Source: Bettongia penicillata ogilbyi (taxonomy: Eukaryota > Chordata > Mammalia > Diprotodontia > Potoroidae). Taken from it: a DNA stretch of 64,000 nucleotides. The position numbers were made by a program, and so were the translations under genes. Positions 50,275 through 62,974 of this stretch are shown here, piece by piece. Below the pieces are notes generated by a model. It was not told the DNA's origin, did no database searches, and saw nothing but the letters and a program-made list of their open reading frames with translations. Each line of letters begins with the position of its first letter. Within the stretch, counting starts at the first letter, position 1. The stretch spans positions 4,932,180 to 4,996,179 of the forward strand of contig JAJHZJ010000121.1 in the NCBI GenBank assembly GCA_023548195.1. The letters are read 5' to 3'.

Positions 50275-50600
50275 TCTTCCAAACTTAAAGCCCTTAACAA
50301 TGTCACTGAGCCTCACCTTGCAGGTTTACTTCTCATTATTCTATTTTGTGCACTGTTCCTTCCATCTCTACTGGCCTACTTTCTATTGCTTGATCTGAGG
50401 TTTTCATCTCCTATTTGCATGTCTTTGCTCTCAGACTGTCCCCAATCCTCACTTTTCACCTTTTCCTCTTAGAATGCCTGGCCTTCTTCAAGACTCAGGT
50501 TATGTATCACTTCCTACAGAAAGCCTACCTTGATGCCCCTAGATATTAATATTCTTTGCAAGTTGCACCGCCATAGGATAATGTAACTGTTTATTGATAA
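50275..50600 (+). repeat. L2 3'-UTR fragment
   Basis: It contains ttcatctcctatttgcatgt, cttagaatgcctggccttct, tcaagactcaggttatgtat and agaaagcctaccttgatgcc, matching the remembered L2 3' region ('ccttcaagactcagctcaag', 'aggaagcctttcctgatgcc'). Confidence 0.7.
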
Positions 50601-50609
50601 CCTAATGTA

Positions 50610-50878
50610 AGAGATTTGTTTTGGTTCAGTTGTTTCACGTGGTCCTGAATCTTTGTGACCCCATTTGGGGTTTTCTTGGCAAAGATACTGAAGTAATTTG
50701 CCTTTTCTTCCTCTAGCTCATTTTACAGATGAGGAAACTGAGGTAAATAGAGTTAAATGACTTGTCCAGTGTTACACAGATGCTAAGTATCTGAAGCCAA
50801 GTTTGAACTCAGGAAGATAAAAGTTCCCAACTTCAGGCCAGGTACTCTAACCACTGTACCACCTGGCAGCCTCCAGAA
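50610..50878 (-). repeat. SINE with 'ttttcttggcaaagat' tail, full length
   Basis: The tail (atctttgtgaccccatttgg, ggttttcttggcaaagatac), core (ttttacagatgaggaaactg) and head (tttgaactcaggaagataaa, accactgtaccacctggcag) are all present in antisense order. It is the same subfamily as 61335-61580 and 62688-62970. Confidence 0.85.
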
Positions 50879-51424
50879 GTGGTTTCCTTCCTAGTATTAA
50901 CATGGGCTCTGTAATGACTATATTACATGTTAGAACTTCCCTTCTTCACAAGGGAACTTTCAAGCAATTTCAGAGCTGCTTGGCATACCAGTGATCCTTT
51001 GCAAGTGAACTCTAGTTGAATTTGGAGATAACCCCAGCTGTCAGAAACCACTGAACCAGCCTTGATCAGCTCAGGGGCAACCTTGAACAGAAGCTGCAGA
51101 CTTCTAGCTCAGGAGTTTCTAAATATACTGCTGCCTGGTTTATTGTGTCTGTAGATGTCCTCTCCCTTAATCCTCTGCTTCCTGCAGGAAAGCCTCTAGA
51201 AACGATACTATCTCTTCCTTTTCCCACTCCCCTGTGAGCAGCTGAGAACTTTCTCCCTCTTTGCTTCCTTGTAGGATATTCTTTCTCCTACAAGTCTTTA
51301 TACAGACAATATTTTTAATTGTTGTATCAGACTCTTTCATGGCAGTTCCCTTTATTGACCTGGGCATGGTTTGTCATGACTAAAAAGAAAACTAACACTT
51401 TGGAGAGAGAGAAATGTAAAAGGC

Positions 51425-51690
51425 AGAGAGAGAAGTGAGGGGAATAGGCATTTGTTCAGCACCTACATGCCAGGCACTTTGCTAAATAGGTATTATCTCA
51501 TTTGATTCTCACAACAATCTTGTGAGGTAGATGCTACTACTATGCCCATTTTATTGTTGAAGAAACTGAGGCAAACAAGCAAAGCTTTTTGTCCAGGGTT
51601 CCAAAGCTTGTAAGTGTTTGAGGCGAAATTTGAATTCAAGTCTTCCTGACTCTAGACCTAGAGTTATGTCAACCATGTTACATGTGCCTT
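51425..51690 (-). repeat. CORE-SINE with L2-like tail, full length
   Basis: The L2-like end (ggcatttgttcagcacctac, tgccaggcactttgctaaat) is followed by tgattctcacaacaatcttg, tgaagaaactgaggcaaaca and tttgaattcaagtcttcctg. Confidence 0.85.
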
Positions 51691-51734
51691 TGGTGCACAG
51701 ACCATAAATCATATGAATTTTAGGTAGTATCAAA

Positions 51735-51960
51735 ATAATTTATATAATTAGAAATTATATTAAATTATATGTATATATAAAAATTAAACTTAAAATAAAA
51801 AACAAACATATAAAAACTAAGCACTGATAAAAATAAATAAAAAAATAGAAATTAAAATAAATAAATAAATACATTTGAATTTAAATTAAAAATTAAAAAT
51901 ATATAAATTAAAAAATATATGTATAAATTAAGATAATTAAACATAATTTCTAGTTAAGAA
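51735..51960 (+). repeat. AT-rich low-complexity tract
   Basis: About 225 bp built of aaat/taaa/aataaat units with only scattered G and C. Confidence 0.85.
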
Positions 51961-52495
51961 GCTTAGATTTAATTTTTTTTCCCTCTACAAAATGTTTATC
52001 CTCTTTAGGGATAAGCAACAGATACAATGTCCTTGGCAGTAAGTACTATTTTTAAGCTTGTCTTTTTATGCCTTATCAACAAGGCATTTTATACATAAGT
52101 AACTGACTTCTCATTGAATTGGCCTAGCATTCTGTAACCTAAAGCTAATCTATTTTTTATGATTGTTTTTAGATTTCAATCACATATAAACATATCCATG
52201 CATACACTTGCACATACACCCACAACTATTTTTAAAAATCAATATGAAAAGTAGTTTCAATTGGAGTCAAAATTAAAATTGTATTTACTCCATTTGTATC
52301 ATACAAATATTGTCATAGTTGTGCACCTGCTAGCACGTCAGGAAATTCAATATTTACTAATGCATATCATGATAATCATTTAACCCTATGCCTCTGAATT
52401 CCCTCATCTGTACAAAAGGGATAATAATACCACAGCAATCTACTTCAGCTGCTTGAACTGAAGGGAAGCTCTCTATAAAATTCAAGTGCTATGAA

Positions 52496-54593
52496 CATGT
52501 CATCACTCCTTCTCTAATAAAATATAATTTCCTCAGTATTAAATAAAAGAAAACAAATTAATAATCACTAATGATAGATTAGGTATATAGCTTCAATTAA
52601 GTAAATTGTCTGTTTCACAGAAATAAAAAAGCACTATGTAGGTTGTTAAAAATTAAATGAACTTTTAATGGTTGTAGAAAACCACCCCAGCACTTCCTAG
52701 TGCCATATACTTCAATATTCTTATGCAATATTCAAATAGTTGTGACCACAATGTTAATTATTACTTCAATTGTCTTGAAACTCTTTACATCAAAAAATTA
52801 AATTTAACATTGAAATTAACATAAAAATATTAGCAATTTACTAGCGCTAATAAAAATGGTTTGCTTCCCAGCACTTTGTAGATACAGAAATGCAGAAGGT
52901 AAGCAAAGTAAGGCAAATAGATCTGCCATGATTAAAGTAATATTGTAAATTCCTACTTCAGAAGTTTTGATCTAATTCACTTTTCCTTTGTAAGACCAAC
53001 GTTCATTCTCCATAACTCAGCTCTGGGTTTCATTTTAAGATGGTGCAAGTCAAAATTTTAAAATATTAATTTCACAGCCACATCCAAAATTTAATCAATT
53101 AGCTAACCAACTCATTACTCAAAGATAAATTAAATAGATATAACTTTAATGTTTGGACCTTATGTAATTGAATAAGGGTTCTTTTTGAGATCTAATTTTA
53201 TTTTAAAATAGAATAACTGTCTCAATTTGAATTATTTCATTTAACTAAAATAAGTGATATTTATACAGCACCTTAAAAATATGTGGTGGTATAAGCTACA
53301 TCATAATTTATTTCCTGTTCTTTTCTTTCCCAGTTGACCACATTTTTCATAGGACATGTCAGAGCTGCAGTAATAACCCATTTGCTCTGATACTTCAAAG
53401 ACAGCCATTTCAGATAAATTATACAATCAATCTTGCTCCACATGGAAGGGTCTATTATTTTACATTCTTTTTTCAAAGACTTAATTTTACAAAATATATA
53501 GAATGACTATTTTCCAGCTGCTAATCTATTAGTTCTCAGTGAATTTGATTCATGTGTAAATTGTTGATTAAAGAGTCAGCTTTGTAGGTAGCTCTTTCAT
53601 AGCCAAATATTAATTTATGGAGGATGAATTGAGAAGAATATGGATCCTGTATATTTCATTATAGTTACTTTGGCGGTGAAAATGTAGGATTGCAAAATGT
53701 CATGTATTTCTCTTTTTAATTGGAAAAAGGTTACTTTTAAGTATTAACATAACAATTCCTATATTTGCATCCAAACTGCTTATATTTGCCAATAAAAATA
53801 ACTTTAAAAAGTCATCTAATGAAACTTATTTCAAAGGTACTCTACTTTTTTATTATCAAGTGGACCCTAACTGATCTAGCCTTGTCATAAAACAATATTT
53901 CATGTAAGCAAATTTTCCAGATGAAAAACATATTATCTTAAATACCAAAAATTTTCAGCAATATTTGATGGAATCTTCTCCATACTCATTTGAAGAATAC
54001 CATATCATATAGTATGTAAGCCTGATGACTAAAAGTCACTGTTACAAACCACCATTATCGTACTATATAGTAAAACAGTTCTGCATCTGCTTTATAGTTG
54101 TCTGTGTCACGCCATCATCTGGGATTGTTGGGAACATTAAACACAGACTTTTCATAACACATATCAGAAACTACAGAAGAAGCTGACAGAGTTCACTTAT
54201 TCTGAGGATTTTCATTTTCTGCCTTTAGTTTCTAATCTGCTGTAGTCTGAGAAACAAGATGATAAAACTTTATGAATTGTATATCGAATAACAAATCAGC
54301 AAGCCCCTGAGTTAGACACAAAGGAATAAACTGAAAGGCTTTAGTTCAGAATCTTTTGGACAGACATTCTTTGGCCTCTTTCTTTTCCTGCTCAAGTTGG
54401 TGATTTGATATGAAGGGCTGAGGCTGCTGGAAGAGATTACTAGATAAACACAGTTAATGTATTGTGACAGAGGGCTAGTCTTAGACTTGACTCCCCAAAG
54501 TCTGCTTCCCCTTCCTTCACTGTGAAGTGGATAACTTTAAATATGAGGGAGATACATGGGATAAAGAATCAAATTAATGATTTATTGTAATTA
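52496..54593. other. NALCN intron, nothing recognised
   Basis: About 2.1 kb without a recognised repeat or exon. A weak SINE core (ttccctcatctgtacaaaag) lies just before it at about 52385-52495. Confidence 0.4.
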
Positions 54594-54730
54594 CACATAT
54601 ATGTATATGTATGTATATACACATATATGTACATGTGTGCACATATGCATATATGTATAATATGTATACACACATATGTATGTACACATATGCGTACAAA
54701 CATGTATATATGAACATGTGTATATATTAT
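54594..54730 (+). repeat. (TATG/CATA)n microsatellite
   Basis: Alternating purine-pyrimidine runs such as atgtatatgtatgtatatac and acatatatgtacatgtgtgc, rich in internal palindromes. Confidence 0.9.
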
Positions 54731-54802
54731 TGCTATTCTCTGTTATCAGAAATTTGTAAAAAATTGGCAAATGCATTTATAGCTTTTTCCTGAAACCTGA
54801 TG

Positions 54803-54848
54803 TCATAAAGATGTTTTTCACTATATCATAAAGATGTTTTCCACTATA
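54803..54848 (+). repeat. 23-bp tandem duplication
   Basis: Two adjacent units beginning tcataaagatgttttt/ttttc (54803-54825 and 54826-54848) differ at one base. Confidence 0.95.
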
Positions 54849-55394
54849 TCAAGTGCTGCAAGACATCAATTGAAAATAGGGCCATCTATATGGGAATGAA
54901 CTTTCAGAGGAGCAAGGAGATTTTTATATCATTTGGATATTGGTTACACTGATAAGAAATTTAATAGGAAATAAGCAATTTGGCAGCTCTACCTTCTTGC
55001 CTGCAGAAGTTCTACTCTAGCATAAGTTCATTATCAATGACATTTTGTTTCAGGAAACTACCTTCAGGAAGTCCAGTTGACAGCTTTTTTGCATATTGTC
55101 AAAGAGAACTTGAACATTAAGGAAAGGATGCTGAGGAAGGAATTTAAAACTGACATAATAAATGTAAGTTGATATTCACATAAGTATCTATTTCCTACGG
55201 GTACACTTTGCTTTAAGAGATTTTCATTTTCCTGAAAAAGTGTCCAAGTTTTATTTCTGGAAATCAAACTTGACCGCACCAAGATTTGAAGAAACTTGAA
55301 GAAAATTGTACCTTAGAATGTACAATATCTTAATAATGTGAATAATTAATTTCAAATTTATCTATGTTTAAAAGTTTACACTTTTATAGTAAGC

Positions 55395-55620
55395 CTACAT
55401 TATGTCATTAGATAGAGGGCCGACCTTGGAAATGAAGAACATTTGGGTTCAAGTTCTGGCACTGACACATACTGTCTCTAGGATCCTAGGCAAGTCATTT
55501 AAACTCTTGGTGACCAAAACAACTTCTCTATAACTATAAGTAACAGAAATGATATTGATCTGCATTGATGGAGGGAAGTTCTATCCTCATAAGTTCCATA
55601 AATTATGAAAGTTGAAATTC
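55395..55620 (+). repeat. SINE of the 22795 type
   Basis: Head and core (gggttcaagttctggcactg, ggatcctaggcaagtcattt) are followed by the 3' module actataagtaacagaaatga, tgatctgcattgatggaggg and aagttctatcctcataagtt. Confidence 0.7.
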
Positions 55621-55689
55621 AAAACCCAAATACTTTCAAATATTGTATTTTTCAGAATGGGGTACATTCACAAAGTATATGCTATATTA

Positions 55690-55895
55690 TAGGAGAGGTA
55701 TGATGTAGGGGAAATACCAGCAGTCTGGAAGTTCATAGACTTAGATTTGATTCCTTTTTCTGGCACATATTAGTCACCTGAAGTTGCATAAGTCACTGTC
55801 TCAGTTATATCATCGAAAAATAGGGATGATACTGTTACCATCTACATCACAGATGTTTAAGGAAATTGTTTAATAAACTTCACTATGCTATATAA
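55690..55895 (+). repeat. MIR-like SINE
   Basis: It contains agacttagatttgattcctt, cataagtcactgtctcagtt, aatagggatgatactgttac and ataaacttcactatgctata in sense order. Confidence 0.55.
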
Positions 55896-56449
55896 TTTTG
55901 AGCTGTAATTATTTAAAGGAAGATTTCATAAATCACATTTTAGAAATAAAAGTTATTTTCCATTGGTCTATATCAAAGATTCTTGAAAAATGTTCATCTA
56001 GAAAAAAAGTGACCCACAAAATCATATTACATACATATCCTTTAAAAATCACGTCTTTAATGATATATTGACTAATATTCAGTAAATCAATTATTAAACA
56101 AAATATATAATACCACATAAGGTAGAGGAGTTATCCCTTGCTGCTATAGGAAATGGAGGTTTTCATAATATTCTGAGCAGTGCTCTGTAATTATGTTACT
56201 CATAATGTTGCACCGTGTGGTATATGAAGAAATATATTCTAGCAACATTATGGTACTTATCTAACAAAACCTTATTCAGACCTGTGATCATGAGAGGCTG
56301 GAGGCAGGAAGAGAAGTATAGTTAACTATATAGTAAAAATGCTTGATCTGTTTATGTGAAAAAGCAAAAACACAAAATCCTTCATCAACCAGGAGGTTTT
56401 CTGGTTGCCTGAGATGAGTCTGGTATCATAACCTACAGCAATGACATCA

Positions 56450-57135
56450 GTCCGGGATCCAATAGGCATTTATTATGCACCAATTAGGCACTGAGCATTC
56501 AATATCAAAAATAAAATAATTCCTATGCGCAAGGAAACATTCTAGTACAACAGACATCAAATACACATGAAATGTCTATCACATAAACATAAAGTGAATG
56601 AACATGAATATATACTAAGCTGCTGAATACAAGGTACTTTGGGAGGGAAGGCACTGGCATTTGGGGCAGGGGGTGGGAAGGCGAAGATCAGGAAAGAATT
56701 CATGCAAAAGATGGTGCTTGAGTTGTGTTGTGTAGGCAGAAGGACACTCCATCAGGTGGTGGTAAGACAGGCATTCATTAAAGGTATGAGGGATAGCCAG
56801 TGCATAGCCACAGAGATAATAAGATACAATGTCCTGTGTGTGTAAAATAGGGAGAAGGCCAGTTTGGCTGGTAGACATAGTACAGGTCAGGGAACAACTT
56901 CCACTGAATTTGGAAAGATAGGTTGGAGTGAGATTTTTAAAGGGACCTTTAAAAGCTATATTTTATCGTATAGATTACAGGAAGCCACCAGAATTGGTTG
57001 AGTAGGGGAATTACATTGTAAGGTCTGCATTTATGAAAATGAGTTTGATGGCAATGTATAGAATGGATTGGAGTGATAAGAACGTTCAGTCACAGAGAAT
57101 AATAAGGAGGCTGTTTTAATAATCTAGATAAGAAA
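56450..57135 (-). mobile_element. L2 fragment extending into its coding region
   Basis: The antisense L2 tail (ataggcatttattatgcacc) is followed, in the order expected for antisense L2, by aagaattcatgcaaaagatg, agaaggccagtttggctggt, cagaattggttgagtagggg and ataaggaggctgttttaata, then atctagat. These correspond to remembered L2 blocks ('ggaggctattgcaatagtcc' and others). It is about 690 bp long and diverged. Confidence 0.65.
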
Positions 57136-57509
57136 ATGACAATTAGGATCATTTTCTGGGACTAGTTGTCAGGAGGAACTGTTTTCGGGTGAAGGATACC
57201 TTCTACTTGGGGGAGAAATAGGAATTAGTCTTATATCAGAGCCAAAACATCCAGTTATATAGCCAGTAGTCTTTTTTTTTTTTTTGAGATTCAAAACAAA
57301 GAACGTAGGTGGAACATTGAGTTTCAGTTGACTTAGCTGCATTAAGCCAAAGATGAACAATTCTCATTTGTTTTTCCAAATGGAAGAATCCAATTGCTGT
57401 GGATCAGTTTCCTCAAGAGAAAGAACTGATTTGGTAGCTAGGGCACTGAGTTTGTAAAGTGAAAATTGGAACATGGAATTCTTTGTTTTCTTATTTCAAA
57501 AATTATCTA

Positions 57510-57719
<210 letters not shown>

Positions 57720-58139
57720 CTATTGCTTTCTGATGAATAATTGAACATGCACTATTTTCAAGGTATGATCTCAAATCAATTAATAAATTCCCAATTGCTC
57801 AAAGTCTTTAAACTGAGGCCAAATGTGAGTTGTTGTGAGTTATGGATGAGATTCCTTCTTAGGGACAGGTTAGACTAGATAACCCCTGTGACAAATAAGG
57901 AATCTATGGTTATCATTACCATGTGGATGACTCAGAGCTACATATTCAGCATTAGTCTTGCATCACCAACTGCTTCTTGGCAAATGGTCCTCCTATAAGC
58001 ATATTCAACTTAAAATGTTCAAAATAACTCATTTTCTTCTCCGAAGACCTCATTTCTCCTTTAAAACTCTGTATTTCTGTTACTGTTTCACCATTTAATT
58101 TTTTGAAAGTCAACCAGGTTTATAGCAGTGGAGTCATCT

Positions 58140-58850
58140 TTAATCTCCACTTGATCTCTCATTGCCCATATATAATCAGTTTTCGCTCCTATTATCCTTG
58201 AACATCTCCCACACCAGCCTCCTCTTTAATCACACCTTTTATCATCACAATTCAAGTTCTCATCACTTTTTGCTTGGACAGGCTTCTAAATGCACCCAGC
58301 ATTCAATTTCCCCTTTCCCATCGTTTGCCAAAATAACATTCATTAGAGATATAGCTGAACATGTTGGTCCCTTCCTTAAGAAGCTTCATAGGTTTATTAC
58401 TGCCTCTAGGATAAAATAAAAACTAGTCAGTTTGGCATTTAAACAATTTTATGACCTCAGTTAAACTTACCTTTCCACATTTGTTACACATTACTGTCCT
58501 TCACACATTCTATATTCCAACACAACTGGCATAGTCAATGTTTCTCATGTCCAAAATGCACTCATTCCCTCATCACTTCCACTTAAGAATCCCTAAATTT
58601 AGTTCAAAGCTCAGTTATTAAGCTTTATGCCACAGGAAGACTTTTCAAATCCGTTCAATAATTAACTCTCATTTTCTTTACTTTCAGTTATTAGATACAT
58701 GTTTTACTTGTTTTACATTTCATCTCTCCATTAGAATGCAAATTGCTGTAGGAAGAGGGAATTTTTTTTCATTTTTCTTTTGATTCTCAGTGTTTAGCTA
58801 AATGACTTTCATACAGCAGGCATTTAATAATTGATTGTTGAAATGGAGTT
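58140..58850 (+). mobile_element. L2 3' UTR
   Basis: Landmarks in order: ccttccttaagaagcttcat, ctgcctctaggataaaataa, cagtttggcatttaaacaat, aggaagacttttcaaatccg, tagaatgcaaattgctgtag and agcaggcatttaataattga. A weak CR1/L3-like tail may precede it at about 57836-57910. Confidence 0.7.
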
Positions 58851-59684
58851 TAACTTCAATGGTGAAATATGCTTTTTGATGTACAAGGCATAGCTATATG
58901 GAGCCTTTTCATTAGAGAGTTTGTCTAGAAAAGTCATATTTTAGGAAAATATTTCCAGGAAATGTGTTCAAAATGAAAACTACTGCTGATGGTGGACTTG
59001 ATTCAATGTTCCACTCTCCATCCTTCCAGCTATGTTTGTTCTAAAGAGTAGATATTTAAACAGATATTGGTTATCTGCCTTGTATACTCCCTGTGCAGAC
59101 GGAAATTATCTGAGATTTGTTATCAAAGAACAAGAGATGCTTATGCCATGTGAACTAAAGAAAAGAAAGAACATTTAATTTAAAAAAAAAAACCTACAGA
59201 GAAGTACATGAAACTCTTGACAAACGGTAAGAGACTTAGGACTACTTTCTTTCCTGGTAGGTACTGAGGCCTTTTTTTAGAAGGGAATTTACCTTAATAC
59301 TCAGCAATGGCTCTCCTAAAATGACTGACAAATGAAAAGGAAACAGAATGGTTGACATGCCAACTGGGACCAATGCTTCCTGAGTAGTAGGGGTCATTCA
59401 TAATACTACACATCAAAATTTGAAACTATTTTAACCTATTCTTAAAAATAAAGTTTTTACGGATATCAGGATCCTTCAGTTAAATGAGCATAGAACAAAA
59501 CAAAAGCTAGACTTGAGTGGAAGCAGAAAAACAAAAGGTATGAGAAGGTATTTAAAAGGTCTCAGGCACCTTTTTAATGGTGATTTCTGTATTAAATTTT
59601 AATTTGCTCTAGGCCATTAACTTGACTCTTAGTGGTTTCCAAAGTTTTCCTTCCTATTATACATGATCCTGCTTTCACAGGATC
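58851..59684. other. NALCN intron, nothing recognised
   Basis: No recognisable exon or repeat family. Confidence 0.4.
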
Positions 59685-59825
59685 ATGGAACTCAGAACTC
59701 AATACATAGGCATGTAATTCAATCTCTTAGTTTTACAGATGAAGAAAGGATGTCCAGAGAGGTTAGTAAGACTTGCCCAAGGTCTCAAAGTCAGGAGGGA
59801 ATCTAAGTTTTTGAATCCAGGGTCT
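59685..59825 (-). repeat. MIR-like SINE fragment
   Basis: It reads agttttacagatgaagaaag, taagacttgcccaaggtctc and ttttgaatccagggtctatt in antisense SINE order. Confidence 0.6.
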
Positions 59826-60800
59826 ATTTTTTTTCATTTTCAATTTTCAACATTTACTTCCTCAGAATTTTGAATTTCAAATTTCCTCCACACCCCAGGA
59901 CAGCATGTTTTCTGATTATCCTTTCCTCCAATCTGTGCTCTCTTCTATCACTCCACTCCCCCAACCCTTCTATTTTTTTGTTGGGCAAAATATATTTCTA
60001 TAACCTATTTATTCTTACTACTTAGCAGTATGTAAAAACCATTTTTACATTCATTTTTAAAGCTATGAGTTCCATATTCTCTTCCTTCCCCCCTACCCAT
60101 ACACCCTCATTGAGAAGGTAAGCAAATCTATATAAGGTTATACATGTGTTGTCATGCAAAACACTTTCATAATAGTCATGTTGTGAGAGACTAACTATAT
60201 TTCCCTCTATCCTATCCAATTGTCCATTTCTTCTATTTTCTCCTTTGATCTGTCCCTCTATAAAAGTGTTTGCTTTTGATTGCACCTTCCCCCAATCTCC
60301 TGTCCCTTCTATTATTTCTCCCTCTCTTATTTCCTTCCCTCCTGCTTACATGTAGAGTAAGATTAAATTCCATAATGAATTGAGTGTGTAGGTTATTCCC
60401 TCCAGAAGCCAAATCCAATGAAAGGAAGGTTCATTTATTCCCTCTCATCTTTCCCCTCTTCCCTTACATTGTAAAACCTCTTTCTTGCCTATTTTATGTG
60501 AGATGATTTTCTACATTCTACCTCTCCCATTATCTATCTCCCAGTACATTCCTCCCAACACTTAATTTTTTTTTATAGATATCATCCTTTTATATTGAGC
60601 TCATCCTGTGTCCTCTCTCTCTCTCTCATCATACATATACACATACATACACACATACACACATCCTCCAATTATCCTAATACTGAGAAAGGTCTCATGA
60701 GTTACAGATATCATCTTTCCATGTAGGAATGTAAATAATTCAACTTTAATAGTTCCCTCATGGTTTCTCTTTCCTGTTTACCTTCTCATGATCAACATGT
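59826..60800 (-). mobile_element. ORF2-less L1-type 3' region (HAL1-like)
   Basis: Read from 60800 downwards it is colinear with 6335-7320 of the first ORF2-less element. It shows the post-ORF1 block (aaagttgaattatttacatt, cctacatggaaagatgatat), the CA/TG run, purine-rich blocks, then ggaaatatagttagtctctc, acaacatgactattatgaaa, cttaccttctcaatgagggt and a final ggaggaaatttgaaattcaa ending in an A-rich tail. It begins after ORF1 and contains no ORF2. Confidence 0.75.
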
Positions 60801-61024
60801 GCAGTTATAGAAGTAGGTTAAGGAGAATGGGGACTGACAAAATGGTATTGGATTTGGCCATTTGATCATAGTTTACTTCTAAGAAAATAATTTTGGGAGA
60901 GTGGTTGGGATGCAAGTCAGAATGAAAGAATTAAGTAATGAACAGGTAAAAAGGAAGAGACTGTAAACTATTACTTGAATAAATTTGGTAATAAAGAGAA
61001 GATAAAATGACAATAAAAGCTATA

Positions 61025-61215
61025 ATAAGTTAATTTTTAGTTTATAAAGCACCTTACTAAAAGCAACCCTGTGGATTGGTACAAGTTTTAATATCTCCAT
61101 TTTACAGATGCTTTGTTATATGACAAAATTAAGTGCTTTGCTCATTGACACAAAACTAGTAAATGCAAAACTGAGACTCCAGTCTAGGCCTTGTCTCCAG
61201 TACTATTTCTATCCT
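61025..61215 (-). repeat. CORE-SINE (MIR-like)
   Basis: It contains gtttataaagcaccttacta, atctccattttacagatgct, agtgctttgctcattgacac and tgagactccagtctaggcct in antisense order. Confidence 0.6.
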
Positions 61216-61255
61216 GTCTTAGTGGCTTAAAGAAGCAGCACAAAGGAGAAAGGTG

Positions 61256-61274
61256 ATGTGTGTGTGTGTGTGTT
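61256..61274 (+). repeat. (TG)n microsatellite
   Basis: A short run of about nine tg units. Confidence 0.9.
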
Positions 61275-61334
61275 ATTATAAATGTAATATTATATTATGT
61301 TTTTAGGATATAAGAAACTACACATTTGCTGTTA

Positions 61335-61580
61335 TTGTTTTGTTGCTTCAGTCTTTTTCAGTCATGACTGACTCTTCATGATCCCATTTAGGGTTTTCTT
61401 GGCAAAGATCCTGGACTGATTTGTCATTTCCTTCTCCACCTCATTTTAGAGACAAGAAAACTGAGGCAAACAGGGTTAAATGACTTCCCTAGGGTCACAC
61501 AGCCAGTAAGTATCTGAGGCTAGATTTGAACTCATGAAGATGCATCTTCCTGACTCCTGGCCTATCTATCTTCTGCACCA
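61335..61580 (-). repeat. SINE with 'ttttcttggcaaagat' tail
   Basis: Tail (catgactgactcttcatgat, gggttttcttggcaaagatc), core (aaactgaggcaaacagggtt, ttccctagggtcacacagcc) and head (ttcctgactcctggcctatc) in antisense order, matching the copy at 50610. Confidence 0.85.
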
Positions 61581-61867
61581 AACATTTGTAGGTTGAAGGC
61601 AAAGAACTCATGGGAAATAAGAAAGTGAAGATCCATGAAGCAAGATAACTACTGGAGTGTAGTCCTAGAGAAAGTTGGAGGGGATAGAAAGGGAGCATTA
61701 ATATGTGTAGTAGAGTTAGCCTTCGTAAGGCAGAGGTATACTTATTCTCCAGAGACAAGAGAAAGGGAAAAGGATGACCATGAAATTACAGAGAAATTCT
61801 GAAGTGATGAAGAGAAAGGAAGTTGAGGGAAGTCATGAGGATGTCTTGATTTTCTCAGGAAAGTAGG

Positions 61868-62534
61868 TGTATCAGTAAGCACCCCAACATATACAGGGGG
61901 ACCTGCTATCACATGTTCTTAGTTCTGCTTTTCTACAAGGAAAGGTAACTTTTGAGGGGTCAATAATCACTTTAATCAAGCATATGTATCATTCACTTAG
62001 TTCAGGTGAAAAAGGCAGCACCCTGAACTTCAGAGAAAACATGCTGTCTGACATGAGCAATACATATATCATAGATCAACAGACAGACCCAACTGCATAC
62101 ATGCATAATTACCAGGGGAAGCACCAATATCTGAGCTTTCAAAAAAGGGGAAGCTGCTTAGGCTTTCCACGGTTTCATCTGACATACAAACCTTCTTTCA
62201 AAAACTAAGCCCCAAAGTAAAACTGCTACTCAGAGTCTTTATACACTTTTTTAGAGTCAGAGACTATCACAATCCTTGAGAACCAGTGCCTTATTAACAA
62301 AAGGTCTGGGCCTTCCTACAAATCTTCCAAGGCCCATTAATGGGTGGGGAAGATCTTCTTTAATAACATTAAAATAATTAACAATATAAATAGATATATT
62401 GTTCCTACTCAAAGAAACTCTTGTTTCTATACTCCTAGTAAAGACTCTTGTTTGATAAAGGCAAGAATCAATCACAGGTTCTTGATTATACTGAAACAAA
62501 AACAGTAAAAGATCCTAATTTGCTGGCCATTACA
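61868..62534 (+). mobile_element. Solo LTR of an endogenous retrovirus
   Basis: The 667-bp insert starts TGTATCAGTAAGCACC and ends GGCCATTACA, so it has TG...CA ends. Perfect 5-bp direct repeats GTAGG flank it at 61863-61867 and 62535-62539, the hallmark of retroviral integration. Its first ~490 bp aligns with the nested LTR at 28932-28356, for example at gaggggtcaataatcacttt, atcattcacttagttcaggt, gatcaacagacagacccaac and aggcccattaatgggtgggg. The last ~100 bp differs. No retroviral coding sequence adjoins it. Confidence 0.8.
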
Positions 62535-62687
62535 GTAGGTGACTTTTTAAAAAGAGAATTCTTTAAGAGAAGAAAGAATGGGGTTGATAGCCTCAACAGA
62601 AAGGAATCATTTTGGAACAGTCCTTGGAGAACTCAATAGGGAATTACCAAGAGATAAAGTATTGAGGAACATTGGTGAAGATTCATA

Positions 62688-62970
62688 GGCAGCTAAGTGG
62701 TGCATTGGATACAGCATTGGACCTAGAGTCAGGAAGACCTGAATTCAAATCCAATCTTAGACACTTTGTGACTGTGGACAAGTCACTTAACCTTGTTTGC
62801 CTTAGTTTCTTCTTCTGTAAAATAAACAGGAGAAGGAAACAGCAAACTACTCTAGGATTTTTGTCAAGAAAACTTCAAATAACATCATGAAACACTGGAC
62901 TTGACAGGAAAAGAGAGGACTCAGGACTTCCATTGACAACCAAACCTATTAAAAAACAAAAAAAAAAAGA
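62688..62970 (+). repeat. SINE with 'ttttcttggcaaagat'-type tail, sense
   Basis: Head ggcagctaagtggtgcattg, B-box-like gaattcaaatcc, core gacaagtcacttaaccttgt, then ggagaaggaaacagcaaact and aggatttttgtcaagaaaac, ending in an A-rich tail. This is the sense version of the copies at 50610 and 61335. Confidence 0.85.
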
Positions 62971-62974
62971 AAGA

